DNA of 64,000 nucleotides, from NCBI RefSeq assembly GCF_000471905.2, contig NW_006499677.1, positions 102,094 to 166,093 on the forward strand. Direction: 5' to 3'. A program made the translations under genes and the position numbers. The notes under the pieces were generated by a model, which did no database searches, was not told where the DNA came from, and worked only from the letters and a program-made list of their open reading frames with translations. Positions 46,893 through 59,270 of the stretch are shown in pieces; within the stretch, counting starts at the first letter, position 1; each line of letters opens with the position of its first letter. Source of the stretch: Amborella trichopoda. Taxonomy: Eukaryota > Streptophyta > Magnoliopsida > Amborellales > Amborellaceae.

Positions 46893-47355
46893 TAGGCCAA
46901 TTATTCACCAGCTTAATCACCACTCTGATGCTCCCGCTCAGTTGAATTCTTCTCTCGCCCGTCTTTCTTCTCTTATTTTTCTCTTATTCTTTTTGAATAT
47001 GCATGCTTGTGTATGTTCATCAAAGAATACAAACCAAGGGAGGTGATTCCGAAACAGTTTTGTGTGTGTGATTGTAGAAAACAAAAGAATACTAGTCAAG
47101 GGAGGCGATTCCGAACTAATTTTATTACTGGGGGGCTTTCTTCATGATCTAAGAGGATACCCACGTGACCAGCCCGTGTAAGTCCCGAACCCACCTTAAA
47201 TTCCTCTCTCACCGGTTGGTAACACCTGCCCCCATTCTCGAACGAGGTTCTCGAGAGAGCGATCTAAAAAACGTCATGGGTCTTCCCTCGAAAGTTGAGA
47301 CGCGTTCCGTCCGATCCTCAAAGGATCCGGAGGGCAAGATCGAGGCACCTAACCA
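46893..47355 (+). repeat. A5 5' LTR, end part only
   Basis: From AGGCCAATTATTCACC it matches 62222 onward of the A5 3' LTR and 42870-42419 of A4 (reversed), ending GCACCTAACCA at 47355. A diverged primer-binding site (TAGTGACTCCACTGGGCA) starts at 47359. Confidence 0.8.
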
Positions 47356-47460
47356 GCTTAGTGACTCCACTGGGCACTTACTACCCCTTAGTCGCATCAT
47401 TCTTGTTTAGGTAGTTTCTTCCTTTATTATCTGCTTTCATTATCGTTTCACATTTTATTT

Positions 47461-48159
47461 ATGGCTTGCGGGTACTGTAACCCATTTATTCTGATCGGGG
47501 ATTTTCTTATCCCCGTATTCGAGAGTGTCCCTAGGGAACAAGTTCCTTCGACTTCGTTCCCAACCATCCTCTTGAGTAAAGACCCCTTGCCTAGCTCCCA
47601 TGTCATAACCATGACCGATGTGAGGCGGGACATAACGGTTCCTCACTCCCCATCTACTAGCTTTGGTGGAAATTCAACCAAGGCAGCCTGCATCGGCAAC
47701 ACTTCTGTTGCCCCACACAGCATGCACCCAGCCACCGGCAAGTCACTTACCGATCGTGTTCCTGAGGTACACCAGAATGCTGCCCAGTCCCTCTCTGTAA
47801 AAGGCAAAAAAGTTGCCATTGCTTTTGTGGGTCGTCATAAGGCTACCCCCCACATTTCTGCACCATTAGTCTCTATCCCTAGAGGCTCAACACATCAAAG
47901 CGGAAACCCAACGGTCTCCACCCCTCATACACACCATAAGGCTCCTGGGTCACCCACTCGAGCCACATTTTGGGAAAACCCTTGGGCTACCCAGAGTCAG
48001 CATCTAGAATCAGACCTTCTATGGTCAGGTCTTACGCATGCTGATCATATGCATCTCACTGCTTGGGGCAACACCATCATTACGCCAACCCGAGTACATA
48101 AGAGACGACCTCCTCGTTTTCCTATTCTGTCCACACAAGCGCACCCTGTAAGGGGGTAG
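47461..48159 (+). pseudogene. A5 leader frame, Pro/Ser/Thr-rich
   Basis: A 232-residue open frame beginning MACGYCNPFILIGDFLIPVF about 100 bases after the primer-binding site. It is rich in Pro, Ser, Thr and His, with LSVKGKKVAIAF matching VKGKQVVVA in A1 and A2. No domain recognised. It is the longest surviving copy of this leader. It may be the N-terminal part of gag or an independent leader product. Confidence 0.5.
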
Positions 48160-48525
48160 GCCTACACCTGCTCGTAGTTAGGCTAAACGTGATAGAGGTA
48201 AAAAAATTTTGACTTGGGAGGTGACCAAGGCAGTCAAAACAACCAATTCTGACTACCCCCTTCACCTGAATCCCTTATACGTTCTGCTGACGATGAAGTC
48301 TTAAAAAGAGCTTCATGAACCCTGTGTGTGATTACTGTCGTAGAAGAAGACCTAGCCACTAAGCAGCCACTGTCCCAAGATCGTTGAGAACCGATCCAAA
48401 CATGATCAGAATACAAGAGTAAAGTTCAGTCAGAGCTTGCTGGCCCCCTGCTGACTGACCTACCACGTACGACCCGTCATGTTTGCAAGCCCTCAGTTTC
48501 CTTTAATGTTGACCTCCATAGAGAA

Positions 48526-49960
48526 ATGGTTGGCTTAATGGTTGTAAGCGAGCTCGGTGATGCACAGGAAGAGCGCATGAGCAAGTTTGAGGATATGGTG
48601 CGCGCGATGATGGAAAAGATCGATCGTATCAATGCCACACGCCAGTCGGGTAACCATGAGGTCAATTCCCATCACTCTGATGGTGCACCTCCATGGCAGC
48701 CCCCTCCTTTTACCTCACAGAATGATTTTGTCCCTCATCTCGTCTCTCAAACAGACATTGATGCTATGGTCACCCAAATCCTAAAGAACAGACAAATCCT
48801 GAGGATACAGGGTGTGACGCCTTATCAAACGTTATACCCCTCGTATATTGATCAGGTCCCATTTCCCTCAGATTATAAGAAAGGGAAGTTTCCTTTATTC
48901 AACGAAACCATGTCCCCAAACCAGTATACTGCCCACTTCCAAGCAACATGTCGAAAAACAGTAGTTGACGGGAGACTTCTTCTCTGACAGTTCGTTCAGA
49001 CCCTCGAAGGAACAACATTTCAATGGTGTGTCCGACTTCCTCCAAACTTAGTGCATACATGGGAGGACATGGAGAAACTATTCTATCAACGCTTCTATGA
49101 GGTCGAGAGAGAGGTTCAAACCATCGAACTTATCACCCTGACTTAAGACCCCGATGAGCACGTTGATCAGTTTATATCAAGATGGAGAAATTTGGCTTCC
49201 TACCACCCTAATCCTATGATTGAGAAGGAAGCAGTCTGAACTTGCATGCGGAACATGCGACCCGAGATCGCTCTACATGTCGAGGCCTCTAATCCGACCT
49301 CCATGTTATATTTGATCTCTAAATCAATTCGTATAGAAATTTTATCATGCCACCATGGTGGGACACGACAACCATCTACAAGCTCAACAAATAACCGAGG
49401 CAATGGTACCTCTCGAATTAACACATGGGGCAGCCTATAGAAAGGCGTAATTAGTGCAGCCGTCATTGTCACTGATTCAAAGAAGACTCCTTGCCAAACT
49501 TTGGACCTCTCTAAAAGGGTAAGCACGACAAAGGTAACACCCCAGGCTGGCAAGCAACAACACTAGTACAATCGGGTACCCCGACCAGCCAACCTTGATC
49601 AAGGTGATTATTCATCAGGCATAAGAATAAGGTTTATCCCTTCGAGAGGGAATGGATCCCTACGTTGTTCTTGTTATTATTGGAACAGAATATGATCCAG
49701 CTTTCAGAAGCCAAGTTCCCTGAGCAACCTGGCCTTGACAATTAGGCGAATTATTGTGCCTAACATCAGAGGATCAATCATCCTACAGATGACTGCTACG
49801 TGCAGAAGGATATTATCGAGGCCCTGATTAAGAAGGGTTAGAAAAAGCTTGAAAACTTAAAGAAGACCTTTGGGGTAGTCAAGGCCTCCCATGCCGTAAC
49901 CATCCAAGATGAAGACAAAAATGCTTCAGGAAGGCATAATCACACTGAAGCAGGCAAGGC
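48526..49960 (+). pseudogene. gag: A5 gag
   Basis: The frame at 48526-48987 has an N-terminal helix (SKFEDMVRAMMEKIDRI), then VSQTDIDAMV, YPSYIDQVPFPSDYKKGKF and PLFNETMSPNQYTAHFQA. WRNLASYHPNP-like sequence follows to about 49440, and the Cys/His C-terminal segment lies near 49760-49830. Same layout as A1 and A2. Broken. Confidence 0.75.
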
Positions 49961-51359
49961 TACCCCGTCGCCTTGCTAAGACAATTGAAGATCGTTCGTG
50001 CTCTTACCATTAGATAAGAGACCATTACCTATCGGAATGCACAAGTTTCCTTGATATATTCTCAAAGAAAATGTGGGAGTGTTAGGAGTTTTACAATCTC
50101 CCCATACGTGATCCCCAAGTCATTCCTCTATCGGGGCCAGAAGATCTCACAAAGCAAGACCTTCCTATCATTGTCTCGGACTCCACAGAATCCTCGACTA
50201 CCCAACCATGGATAGTCTACCAAGGCCAAAGCAGACAAGTCCTTAAGGGGAGAAGCAGTTCGCCAAGCTAGAGTCGTTCGTAAACCCAGCGAGAAGAATC
50301 AAACAACACCTCAGAAAACCAGAAAGAGACGGGCACCAAGGGCTACTCACAGAAAAACAAGATCGCTCAACCCACAGTAGAGCAAGAATTTCTTAGGCCC
50401 CTTCCTCCACTGCCAACTTTACTGGACTTCATCCTTAGCACGATCCTTCTTCCTTCTTCATCCTATCAAGAAGGCGTTCTCGTGCCATTTCTCACTCAGC
50501 ACACGTCCAATGAGGGTGACGACATTAAAAGCACTCCCCAATGCTCTAAGCAAGGGAAAGGCCTAAATGACCCCCTGCACCCGTCCACCCCTAGTGGTGA
50601 TGTAAAAAGCTGCCTAGATCGGTCTGATGAGGGGAACAACCTTTAAAGTACCCCACCTTCTAACCTTTCTCCTTCTTCTTCTCCTGCTTCTCATTCTCCC
50701 TCTTCTACGTCCCCTGTAGGTACAACCTTGATATGCCCAGACTTCGAGGCTCTCGATCGAGAATTCGAAGGAATCAATATAAGCAGGATGTAGCAGAAAC
50801 GATTGAGAAAGACACTAACACAGGAAACAGGATTCCTAACAATTGTTGATGCCCTGGTAGCTAAAGCCAAGGCAGAGTCCCCTTCTTCAAAGAAGCACAA
50901 GAAGTCGAAGTCAAAGAAACCCTAGTGGGCCCCTGTGCTTGACTTCGAGTAGAGATTGAAAGAATCAAAAGGGCGAAGCTTCTATTCTCAAGAAGCTTGC
51001 CATATGATACAAGTCTATGAAGAACCAGCTGGCTTGAAGCAAACACTCCAAGCAGCCGTACAAATACCGTGTGATTCATACGAAGACACTCTTTGCATCA
51101 CCATCACTCAACCTCAATTTCCTCCTAACTGTCTAGACAAGCTTCTCCAATCTGATGTGTTTTCTACATTTGGAGTTGACTTTTTCGTCACTCAGTACGA
51201 GAAAAACACCAAAAGCATGACCAACCAGGGAGCCTTATTGAAGGTAGAGATGTCAGGGTCATGAGTCTCCGCAAATGAAGTTAGTGAAAAGGCCTTTGAG
51301 AACAACGAGGAAGAGTTACAAGAAGCCCCAGAAGAATGGGAAGAAGGTGGTCAGGCCAC
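49961..51359 (+). other. A5 gag-RT spacer with splice-site module
   Basis: Between gag and RT. It includes a Lys/Arg-rich part (about 50220-50360), conserved words shared with A1 and A2 (FLRPLPPLPTL type, about 50390-50420), TTCTAAC at 50658-50664, a 50-base CT tract and TGTAG ending at 50719. Downstream, an ORF-like stretch with YSQEACHMIQVYEEP leads toward RT. No catalytic motif recognised. Confidence 0.55.
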
Positions 51360-52350
51360 AATTGAAGAACTTAAAGAAATAAATCTTGGAGATGAAGCAG
51401 ATCCCAGACCCACTTTCATTTCAGCGAATATGTCTTCAGAAGAGAAAGAGGATTTCACTACCCTCTTAAGAGTAAACGGGGACGTCCTTGCTTGGCTTTA
51501 CCATGAGCTGCCTAGTTTAGACCCCCAAGTTGTTGTTCACCATCTCGGCATTGATCCAATTTTCAAATTTGTCAAACAAAAATCAAGAAGGTTCAGGCCT
51601 GACCTTGAAATGTAGATAGACACCAAGATAACCAAACTCAAACAAGCACGTTTCATACGTGAAGTCAAGTACCCGAAATGGCAAGCAAATGTAGTTCCGG
51701 CCAAGAAGAAGAATGGTAAAATTAGGGTGTGTATTGACTTTCAAGATTTGAATATCGCCTGACCCAAGGATGACTACCCAAGGATGACTTCCCGTTACCA
51801 TTCACTGAGATGCTCATCGACTCTACAGCTCACTGTCAAATATTTTCCTTCATGGACGGATACTCTAATGACATAAGGATGACACTCGAAGATGAAGAGG
51901 CCACTGCATTCTTAACTCCAAAAGGGGACTTCTGTTACACAATGATGACTTTTGGATTAAAGAATGTTGGCGCCACGTACCAAGAGCAATGACAACCATT
52001 TTCAAAGACATGATGCACAAAGAGGTGGAGTGTTATGTAGATGACTTGGTGGTAAAATCCGAAGAGAAGGATGCTCACATGAGAGACCTTGAAAAGGTAT
52101 TTAAGAGTTTGCATCTTGATGAACTTAAAATGGGCACCCTAAAATGCGCTTTTATCGTACGCTCTGGAAAATTCTTAGGGTTCGTCATCAGGCATCGATG
52201 GCTTGAAGTTGAGCCAGTCAAGATCAAGGCAATCCAAGAAATGTCGTCACCGACTATAGTTTGAGAACTGCACTCCCTCCAAGGGCAACTGGCATACATT
52301 CGCAGGTTTATCTCAAACCTTTCAGGTCGCTGTAAACCCTTTATACACAA
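51360..52350 (+). pseudogene. pol: A5 reverse transcriptase
   Basis: LPSLDPQVVVHHLGIDPI, FMDGYSNDIRM, ATAFLTPKGDFCY, FGLKNVGATYQ and CYVDDLVVKS are clear RT motifs in order, with YVDD near 52030-52045. The nearest relatives are A1 and A2. Broken. Confidence 0.85.
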
Positions 52351-53240
52351 CCCTTGATGTCATCAAGCATTATTTACTCAACCCTCTTGTGCTCTCTACA
52401 CTAGTATTGGGAAAACCCCTCATTCTAGATGTGATTGTTTTGGACGAGTCACTCAGAGCATTGTTGGCACAAAAACAATGAAGAGGGAAAAGAGACTGCA
52501 TTATATTACCTCGGCCGCAGGATGTAAGGGGTTGAGAAGAATTATTCCCCTATTGAGAAGATGTGCTTGACCTTGGTCTTTGTAGTACAAAAACTCTGCC
52601 GTTACTTGCTTGGTCATGAAGTTAAACTTATATCGAAAACTGATCCTGTAAAGTTTCTCATGACACGCCCATGCTTGTCGGGACGCCTTTCTAAGTGGGC
52701 ATTATTGCTAATGGATTTTGACATCACGTATGTCCCAAAGAAGGCCATCAAGGGCCAGGCCTTGGCTGACTTTCTCGCAGCACATCCCGTATCGGCAAAA
52801 TCTCCACTATCAAGTGACCTTCCTGATGAAGAAGTATTTTGGGCTGACCTTGTTCATGTGTGGGAATTGTAATTTGACGAAGCATTCCAATCTGATCGAG
52901 GAGGCACCGGAGTAGTTTCCTGACTCCGGGAGGAGGAATATTGCCACTTTCTTTCTCTCTTGCTCAAGCTGATTCTCATAATGAGGCAGAATATCATGCC
53001 CTTTTAATCGGACTGGAGGTAGCCTTCGACCTCGACTTGGAGCTGCTCAAGATATATGGTGACTCTGAGTTGGTTATCCGATAGCTCGAAGGGATCTATG
53101 ATGTGAGAAAAGATACTCTCAAGCCTTATCATGATACTGCAAAATCGTATATGTCCCAGTTTGAGGACGTATCCCTGAGTCACATCCATAGGAGGCTAAA
53201 CTCGCAGGCTGATTCACTTGCGATGCCCGGCGCTACAATT
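52351..53240 (+). pseudogene. pol: A5 RNase H and second RNase H
   Basis: The first RNase H ends VQKLCRYLLGHEVKLIS and KGQALADFLAAHPVSAKS (52561-52872). The second, archaeal-type, carries FDEAFQSDRGG and, near 53040-53080, a YGDSELVI-like motif. Dual RNase H is typical of Tat. Broken. Confidence 0.75.
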
Positions 53241-53439
53241 CAGTTATCCTCATCAAGACCCACGCTTGTTTGGGTGCAGAATGGAGACACATCGAACTAA
53301 GAACCGAGGTCGATGCAAATGATGAGAGAAATATTATCCTTGAGTGCCCTCCTTATTCATTTGGAGCACTTCTATCAACCAAAGAAGTAATCAAGACTGA
53401 ACTAGAAATAGCAAAGAGTTAAGGAGCTAAGGGTCGAAA

Positions 53440-54660
53440 TCAAGAACATGAATTCTTTGACCCAATATGCGCAGAAATTGAGCAGGTAGAAGATTGGAGA
53501 GAGCCCATCACTAGTTTCCTAAAACATGGCAGGCTCCCAGAAGATCGTGCTGGACACAACAGCATATGTCGAATGTCTACCAAGTGTACCCTCCTTGAAG
53601 GAGATGCTCTCTTCAGGCGGTCATTTAACTGCATTCTTCTTAGATGTGTCGATATCCAAGAAGCAAAGAAGGTGTTAGAAGAAGTCCACTCAGGCATTTG
53701 TGAACTACACTAGTCTGGATCTAAGCTCTATGAACGAATGCCCCAGGTTGTGATACTTTTGGCCTTCTATGATCTTTGATTCCTTTAGGTATGCTAAAAA
53801 GTGCCAAGTATGCCAAATACACTCCAGCCTGGTTCACTAGCCTCTAGAGCCCTTACATCCTACGGTTGCATCATGGCCCTTCTCACAATGGGGTATGGAC
53901 ATCGTAGGGCCTATTGACCCTCCTTCCTCAATGAGCCATGTTTTTATCCTAGCTTCAACAGATTATTTCTCTAAGTGGGTTGAAGCGGTCACTCTTTAGC
54001 AGGTTCCTGGGACAACAGTTGCCTACTTCGTTTTACATCATATCATATATCGCTTCGGAGTGCCCGACCGGATTATATCTAATAACGATCCTCAATTTAA
54101 GACTCATCACATCGATCGCTTAGTTAACTAGTTCAGTTTCGAATGGAGGTACTCGACTATGTACCACCCTCAGGTGAATGGATTAGATGAGGCTTTCAAT
54201 AAAACTCTGTGCAACGTTTTAAGAAAGTCAGTATAGAAAGCAAGGAAGAACTAACATGAGAAGCTTCCCGAAGCATTATGAATGCTACNNNNNNNNNNNN
54301 NNNNNNNNCGAGTCCTTTTTCAGTAAGGAATAACCGAAGATGAGAGAGTCAAGCTCCGATATCAAGAATTGGATGCACTCGATGGAAAGAGGCTAGAGGC
54401 TCAGCAAAACCTTGAACTCAACCAAGGGAGAATGAAGAGGGCTTTTGACAAGTCTGTCAAGATCCGCTTATTCACCCATGGCGATCTAGTCTTAGCTATT
54501 AAGAGGACTATTATTATGCATGGCTGGCGTAAAGGGAAGTTAGAGCCTAAGTGGGAAGGTCCCTTTGTAGTAAAAATGGTCTCGCCCAACGGAGCCTACA
54601 TACTGGCACATCCTAAAGGAGGAGAAGCAATGCCCCCTATGAATGGATGATACTTAAAGA
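53440..54660 (+). pseudogene. pol: A5 integrase, with 20-N gap
   Basis: Zinc-binding region about 53650-53830, catalytic core about 53880-54280 (WGMDIVGPIDPPSS, DYFSKWVEA), C-terminal domain 54369-54650 (HGDLVLAIKR, KLEPKWEGPFVVKMVSPNGA). The assembly gap at 54289-54308 lies between core and C-terminal domain. Broken. Confidence 0.75.
54289..54308. other. Assembly gap (20 N)
   Basis: Twenty undetermined bases inside the A5 integrase region. A run of exactly 20 is probably a placeholder, so real length is unknown. Confidence 0.98.
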
Positions 54661-55043
54661 AGTACTAGCTATAATGCATATTCAAGAAAAAGAGACTCGA
54701 CGCGAAAATAAGCATGACAGTCCAAGAAAATTCTAACTCCTTTTATTGCAGCAAATACGAGTTACGAGTTACAAGCAAAAGAAGCCCATTACTAGGGAGG
54801 TTACAAGTTTTTTGCACCTGAGGATAAGAGGATGGTTACAAACCAAAATCTGTAGTTTCATTCTTGAATCTGAGGATAAGAGGACGGTTATGGGACTAAA
54901 GAAAAAGCCCTCCTCATGAAGAAGAACTGAAGCCACTTGGAGAGCTAGCTTCAATTCATCTGACAAGTAAGATGATGGTTACAGGCCAGGAGACGAAGTG
55001 AAGCCACTCCAAGAAGTTAGCTTTAGTCCATCTGACGTGTATA
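54661..55043 (+). other. Start of A5 3' region
   Basis: Non-coding. CAAATACGAGTTACGAGTTACAAG and two TGAGGATAAGAGGA(T/C)GGTTA units recall A1 24775-24870 and, reversed, A3 12480-12620. Repeated CATCTGAC(A/G)(A/T)G words mark the boundary with antisense ORF block a. Confidence 0.55.
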
Positions 55044-55442
55044 TCAAACATACAAGTCAGATATCTCACCTGACCTATACATCAAACATACAACGTAGGA
55101 TTCATTCGAGGTGTGTTCAAACATACAAAGAGGGCTAGACTTGATAAGGAACTTTCCTATGATTGAAAGCATACCCTGTTCACAGTGGATGCTCTTCCAC
55201 AGAACAACATCGACCTCACTATTGTGCTGGAGGATTTGGCTTCCAACAGGTACCACAAGCCATGCCTTACCATCATTCACCACTTTTTGCTGACCCATGA
55301 ACATTGTCATGCATAGCTCATCGTTAAACATTGCAAATGCCGCACGTGACTTACTGCCACATGCGAGCATTACTTTCGGCATCATGACAGGGCACACTGC
55401 TGATGAGCATCGTTTGAAGTCAGCGCCGGCTATGTCTTCCAA
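55044..55442 (-). pseudogene. Antisense ORF block a of family A (A5 copy)
   Basis: An uninterrupted 132-residue frame on the minus strand, against pol: MEDIAGADFKRCSS at the start, then MLACGSKS, MFNDELCMTMFMGQQKVV, DGKAWLVVPVGSQILQ, VDVVLWKSIHCEQGML and IIGKFL. Its plus-strand counterpart in A3 is at about 11970-12300. I recognise no family. Codon third-position differences between the copies suggest former selection as protein. It lies just 3' of integrase, where Tat elements are known to carry extra ORFs. Confidence 0.5.
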
Positions 55443-55720
55443 AAGCTAATGCTAGCTCAACTCCTAACGCCGGTTGCCTTTCTTGAGGATCAACGTCGGT
55501 TACACTTCTAAACCATCAGCGCCGGTTGCATGCCAATGGCTAGCACCGGCGGAGTCTGATGACATTTAGCGCCGGTTACGTGCCAATGGCTAGTGCGGAC
55601 TGAATATGTCAACACTCAGCATCGGTTGAGATTGCCAAGGCTCAATGGCAGTTGTGTCCTCCAAAGGCCAACGTCGGCTGTAGATGGATCTCTTACGTGT
55701 AACACCTCGAACTCAGTTGT
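55440..55720. repeat. GCGCCGGTTGC minisatellite (A5)
   Basis: About nine degenerate units around CAGCGCCGGTTGC, spaced 25-35 bases. It is the reverse complement of the A3 units at 11740-11960. A second block of related units with GGTTGACTTGGTGCCGGGTG is at 56560-56830. Confidence 0.7.
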
Positions 55721-56559
55721 GTCGACTGACAATCATCACCACGTTCTTCAACGCTGCCTGACACACTAGCGAAGGCCAACTGCCACCATGTCTCTTGCAA
55801 CCGTACGCCTTCTCTGCGACAGTTCACCTCCCATGACTGTTCAGCTTCCCTACAACCAATTTGTCCCTTCGGTTTCCCACTGAAACTTCTTCTACATGGG
55901 CAGAAAAACCCATTGAAAGACTTCCCCCGCCTGTATTTTTGGCCAAGAAGTCACCAAAACCTCTGTAAAATCACAACAACACTGGAAAAACTCACTTAGA
56001 GATTTTCCTCTACTATGTTTTTTGAAAAATCACTACATCCCCCTGGAAACCCCTTAAAACTCCTTAAAAAACTCCCAAGACCTGCGAAAGTACCTACCAC
56101 TGCACTTCCTGCCTCTTCCACCTTCAAAATACCTACGTTGGAGTTCTTCTGTTTCTCAGAAAGTCCCCTGTGCTAACCGAAAAACTCCTGCAAATCCTCG
56201 GCAGAGTCTTGCTTGCCAGAAAACCGTTGCTTACTGAAACCTTCCCTGAAAGGTTTCCCCGAAACCCTTGACCTCTTGCTAGAATCTCCCTTGCTACTTG
56301 CCGGAACTTCTATCGGGCACCCTTTACCTTTGGTGAAAAAGTGAGGAAAATGGGGTCTTAGTCCCCTTATGTAGTCTGCAATACCCTCGAACACCCTTAA
56401 CAAATTGGGAATCATAATCGCATCCAAGGGAAGGTAAACGACGATGAGTTGGGATGGACTTTGACCCAAGGCCCAGAGTCAACATTCATCGGCATCTATA
56501 AAATTCCAACAAATGGATAGGAACAGATCAGGCTCGGGTCATGACTCAAGTATCAATCC
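55721..56559 (-). other. A5 leader-like stretch of the antisense unit
   Basis: The reverse complement matches A3 11230-11700 loosely. It holds a 98-residue minus-strand frame (56469-56173) rich in Lys, Ser and Phe (SSKGDSSKRSRVSGKPFREG) that is not clearly kept in A3, so I do not call it a gene. It includes the place aligned with the A3 TATA box (about 56375). Confidence 0.35.
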
Positions 56560-58290
56560 ATGCCTAACACTGACTAATCGGTTGAAGTGACTTGGCACAG
56601 GGTGAATTTCAAACAACCCTGGCACCGGTTGACTTGGTGCCGGGTGAATTCCGAACAACCCTAGTGCCGGTCGACTTGGCACTGGGTGAATTTTAAACGA
56701 CCTTACTGCTGGTTTACTTAGAGTCGGATGTGTTCAAACAATTTCATGGCTCGTTCATAGTGCCAACTGAGTTTTAACAACCCAACGCTGGTTGTGTTTT
56801 TGAGAACTCAGTGCCGATTGAACACTCACAAGAAACAATTATTGCTACAGCTGACGTCGGCGATATTTGAAGGCGTCTATTGTGGCCTATTTTCAGTTGA
56901 AGCCTTGTGTGTCCTGTCATCCCCAGTGGAGTTGTACCCAGGCAGTTGCACCCAAGCTGTGACCTATCATCCCCAATGGAGTCAGGAGCAGGCCACTATC
57001 CCTCATCTCCATATAAATCACACCCATGCTATAGCCCATTATCCCCAGTGGAGTTAGGGTCATTCTTACCTCTTCAACTCTCGGTGGGTTTGTTTCACAC
57101 CAAGTTATCTTATCCCTAGGGAGTCGTTTACCTGTCATAATCCACTTCTCCATAGAGCCTCATCTTTCAACCTAGGGAGCCATACTTGCCCCCCTAAGCC
57201 CTGATGAAGTGCGCTCTTTTTAGCCCTTCTTCATCAATTCACCATTTCCATTTGAGCCCTCAGTTTGTGAATGATCTTAACCATTTTATCCCCAGGGAGT
57301 CGGATTACCATCCATATACCTATTCCCTATGTAGCTCCACCTACATGGTGGCCCAGCCTCGATCCGTGCTGCACGACCCTAAAATGCACAACCTCAGCAC
57401 TGCATGGTCCTAGCCATGGTCAAAGCTACATGAATTGAAACAATAAAACACATTCTAATCGCATGACGTTAAAAGGCTCAGCACCATGGTCCAAACTATA
57501 TGACATTAAACTGTAGCGGAGGTCTAGTTGCACGACCTTAAACTGCACAATCCTAGTTGCATGACTTTAAACTGCATAACCACAGTTCAGTTGTATGACC
57601 TTAAATAATAGTGCACGTCCTAGCCGCATGATGTTAAAGGACTCAGCACCACGGTCTCAACTATATGAACTTAAACTGTAGCGGAGGTCTAGTTGCACGA
57701 CCTTAAACTGCATGGTCCTAGTTGTATGACTCTAAACTACATAACAACGGTCCAGCTGTATGACCTTAAACCATAGTGCACGTCTTGGCCGCATGATGTT
57801 AAACTATTTTGCACAGGTTTCGGAGGCATGACCTTTGAAACTTGCCACCACATGCACGCACACAGCTTTTACGTGCATCTTCAAGCACATTTTCCCTAAT
57901 CGACTTGTTCGTGTGCATGCATCACCTTCACCATCTCCCCAGTGAGTTCATTCCTTTCATCATCCTACATCATTCCCCAATGAGTCTCACCCACGCTCAA
58001 AAAATGGTGAACCATCCCACCATCCATACTCGTTGTAAGTTAGTGAGTCACCTTCGTCCACTCACATTCCATCCATACATCATCCATCTCTCATAGGTAA
58101 CCTAATGCCTTTTCTCCAAGTAATTCAAACCACCACCATACTCACTCCATGGCCTCCACAGACTACCATTCATCACCACCACGGTCCAGCTGTATGAACT
58201 TAAACTATAGTGCACGTCCTGGCCATATAACGTTAAATTATTTCGCACAGGTCCCGGAGGCATGACCTTAAACACGCCTTCACAAAAAAG
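56560..58290. repeat. A5 minisatellite belt
   Basis: Three blocks in mirror order to A3: GGTTGACTTGGTGCCGGGTG units of about 42-45 bp (56600-56830); TATCCCCAGTGGAGT units (56915-57330); and TTAAACTGCA(C/T) with GGTCCAGCTGTATGACC units (57350-57850, 58170-58290). Short frames across the belt are repeat-derived. Confidence 0.75.
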
Positions 58291-58911
58291 AATGATGAAA
58301 TAACAGGCATGGTGTATACCTTAACAAGGGAATGTTATAAGTAAATATGACGGATGGGCATGATCACATAACCATGAGTAAAAGAGTTATGTGAATAAAA
58401 ACCGGGCATGGTGAAATCCCGAATGGACATCGTGAGTAAAAATCGATGAAAACGGTGGACATAACCGCAAGGTCATGGGTAAAAGAGCCCAAAAATAAAA
58501 ATAAGTTGGTGAAAACCATCTCTACGGCACCGCTTCCGAAGTTCAAGGAAAAGTCCATAAAGGACGCTTAGATCAATAAACACGTTGATGCAGCACTTGC
58601 CTCAAAAGGTTTCTTCAGCTCTCACTCAAAAAAAAAAAAAAAAATTCCTAGGTAACACAATGCCAAGAATAAAAAAATACGAGCTTCAAGGAAAATATTC
58701 TGACAGCATGAGTCCAATTACAAAAGGACTCAAAGGACAGAAGACTCGCTAACACAGTAAGACAAGTCTCATGAGGAAGAACATTATTCCCATGAGGTCA
58801 CAAACACAACAACAATAAGGACCTAAAAAAGCCATGGTGAAACCTGCCAGAGACTTCAGCTTGCTTAGCCAGCAGTCTCTGACCTTTGGGATCGGCTAAT
58901 AAAACTGCCCT

Positions 58912-59270
58912 CTACTGGACCCGGTAGATGAGACCTACAGTGATACTCTGATTCTCCAAAGCAAACCTGGTGTAGCAGCAAATAGCACTGACCAAAAGCA
59001 AACAAACTAACCCAAACCAAATGAGAACAATGCCCTTCGACATGGATCTCAATTGCCACTCAGGCCTGATTCTGACTGACAAGGTCCGCACAAAATCCTC
59101 AACTTCAGAATCACAAACAGTCTGCACCAGGGTAAGAACTTCGACAAGATCCCTAAAAAAATTCTATTCTCCCCCTAAAGTCTTAACGGACGGACCCGCG
59201 AACAATGCATCCCTACATCAGAGCATCCTAGTTACATCGTTACGTGAATCTCCTCGACGTTCACGTGGTC
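58912..59270 (-). pseudogene. Antisense ORF block b of family A (A5 copy)
   Basis: On the minus strand the block reads toward lower coordinates with VEVL, then TVCDSEVEDFVRTLSVRI. It continues into GIVLIWFGLVCLLLVSAICC, a hydrophobic run long enough for one membrane segment, and LENQSITVGLIYRVQ. The plus-strand counterpart in A3 is at 8155-8478. No family recognised. Retrovirus-like env genes also sit in this place, but an antisense frame with one helix is not evidence of env. Confidence 0.4.

Noticed and set aside
58912-59270. env-like gene because of its place and hydrophobic run
   Set aside because: It is antisense to pol, short, and has only one possible helix; nothing else supports an envelope role.
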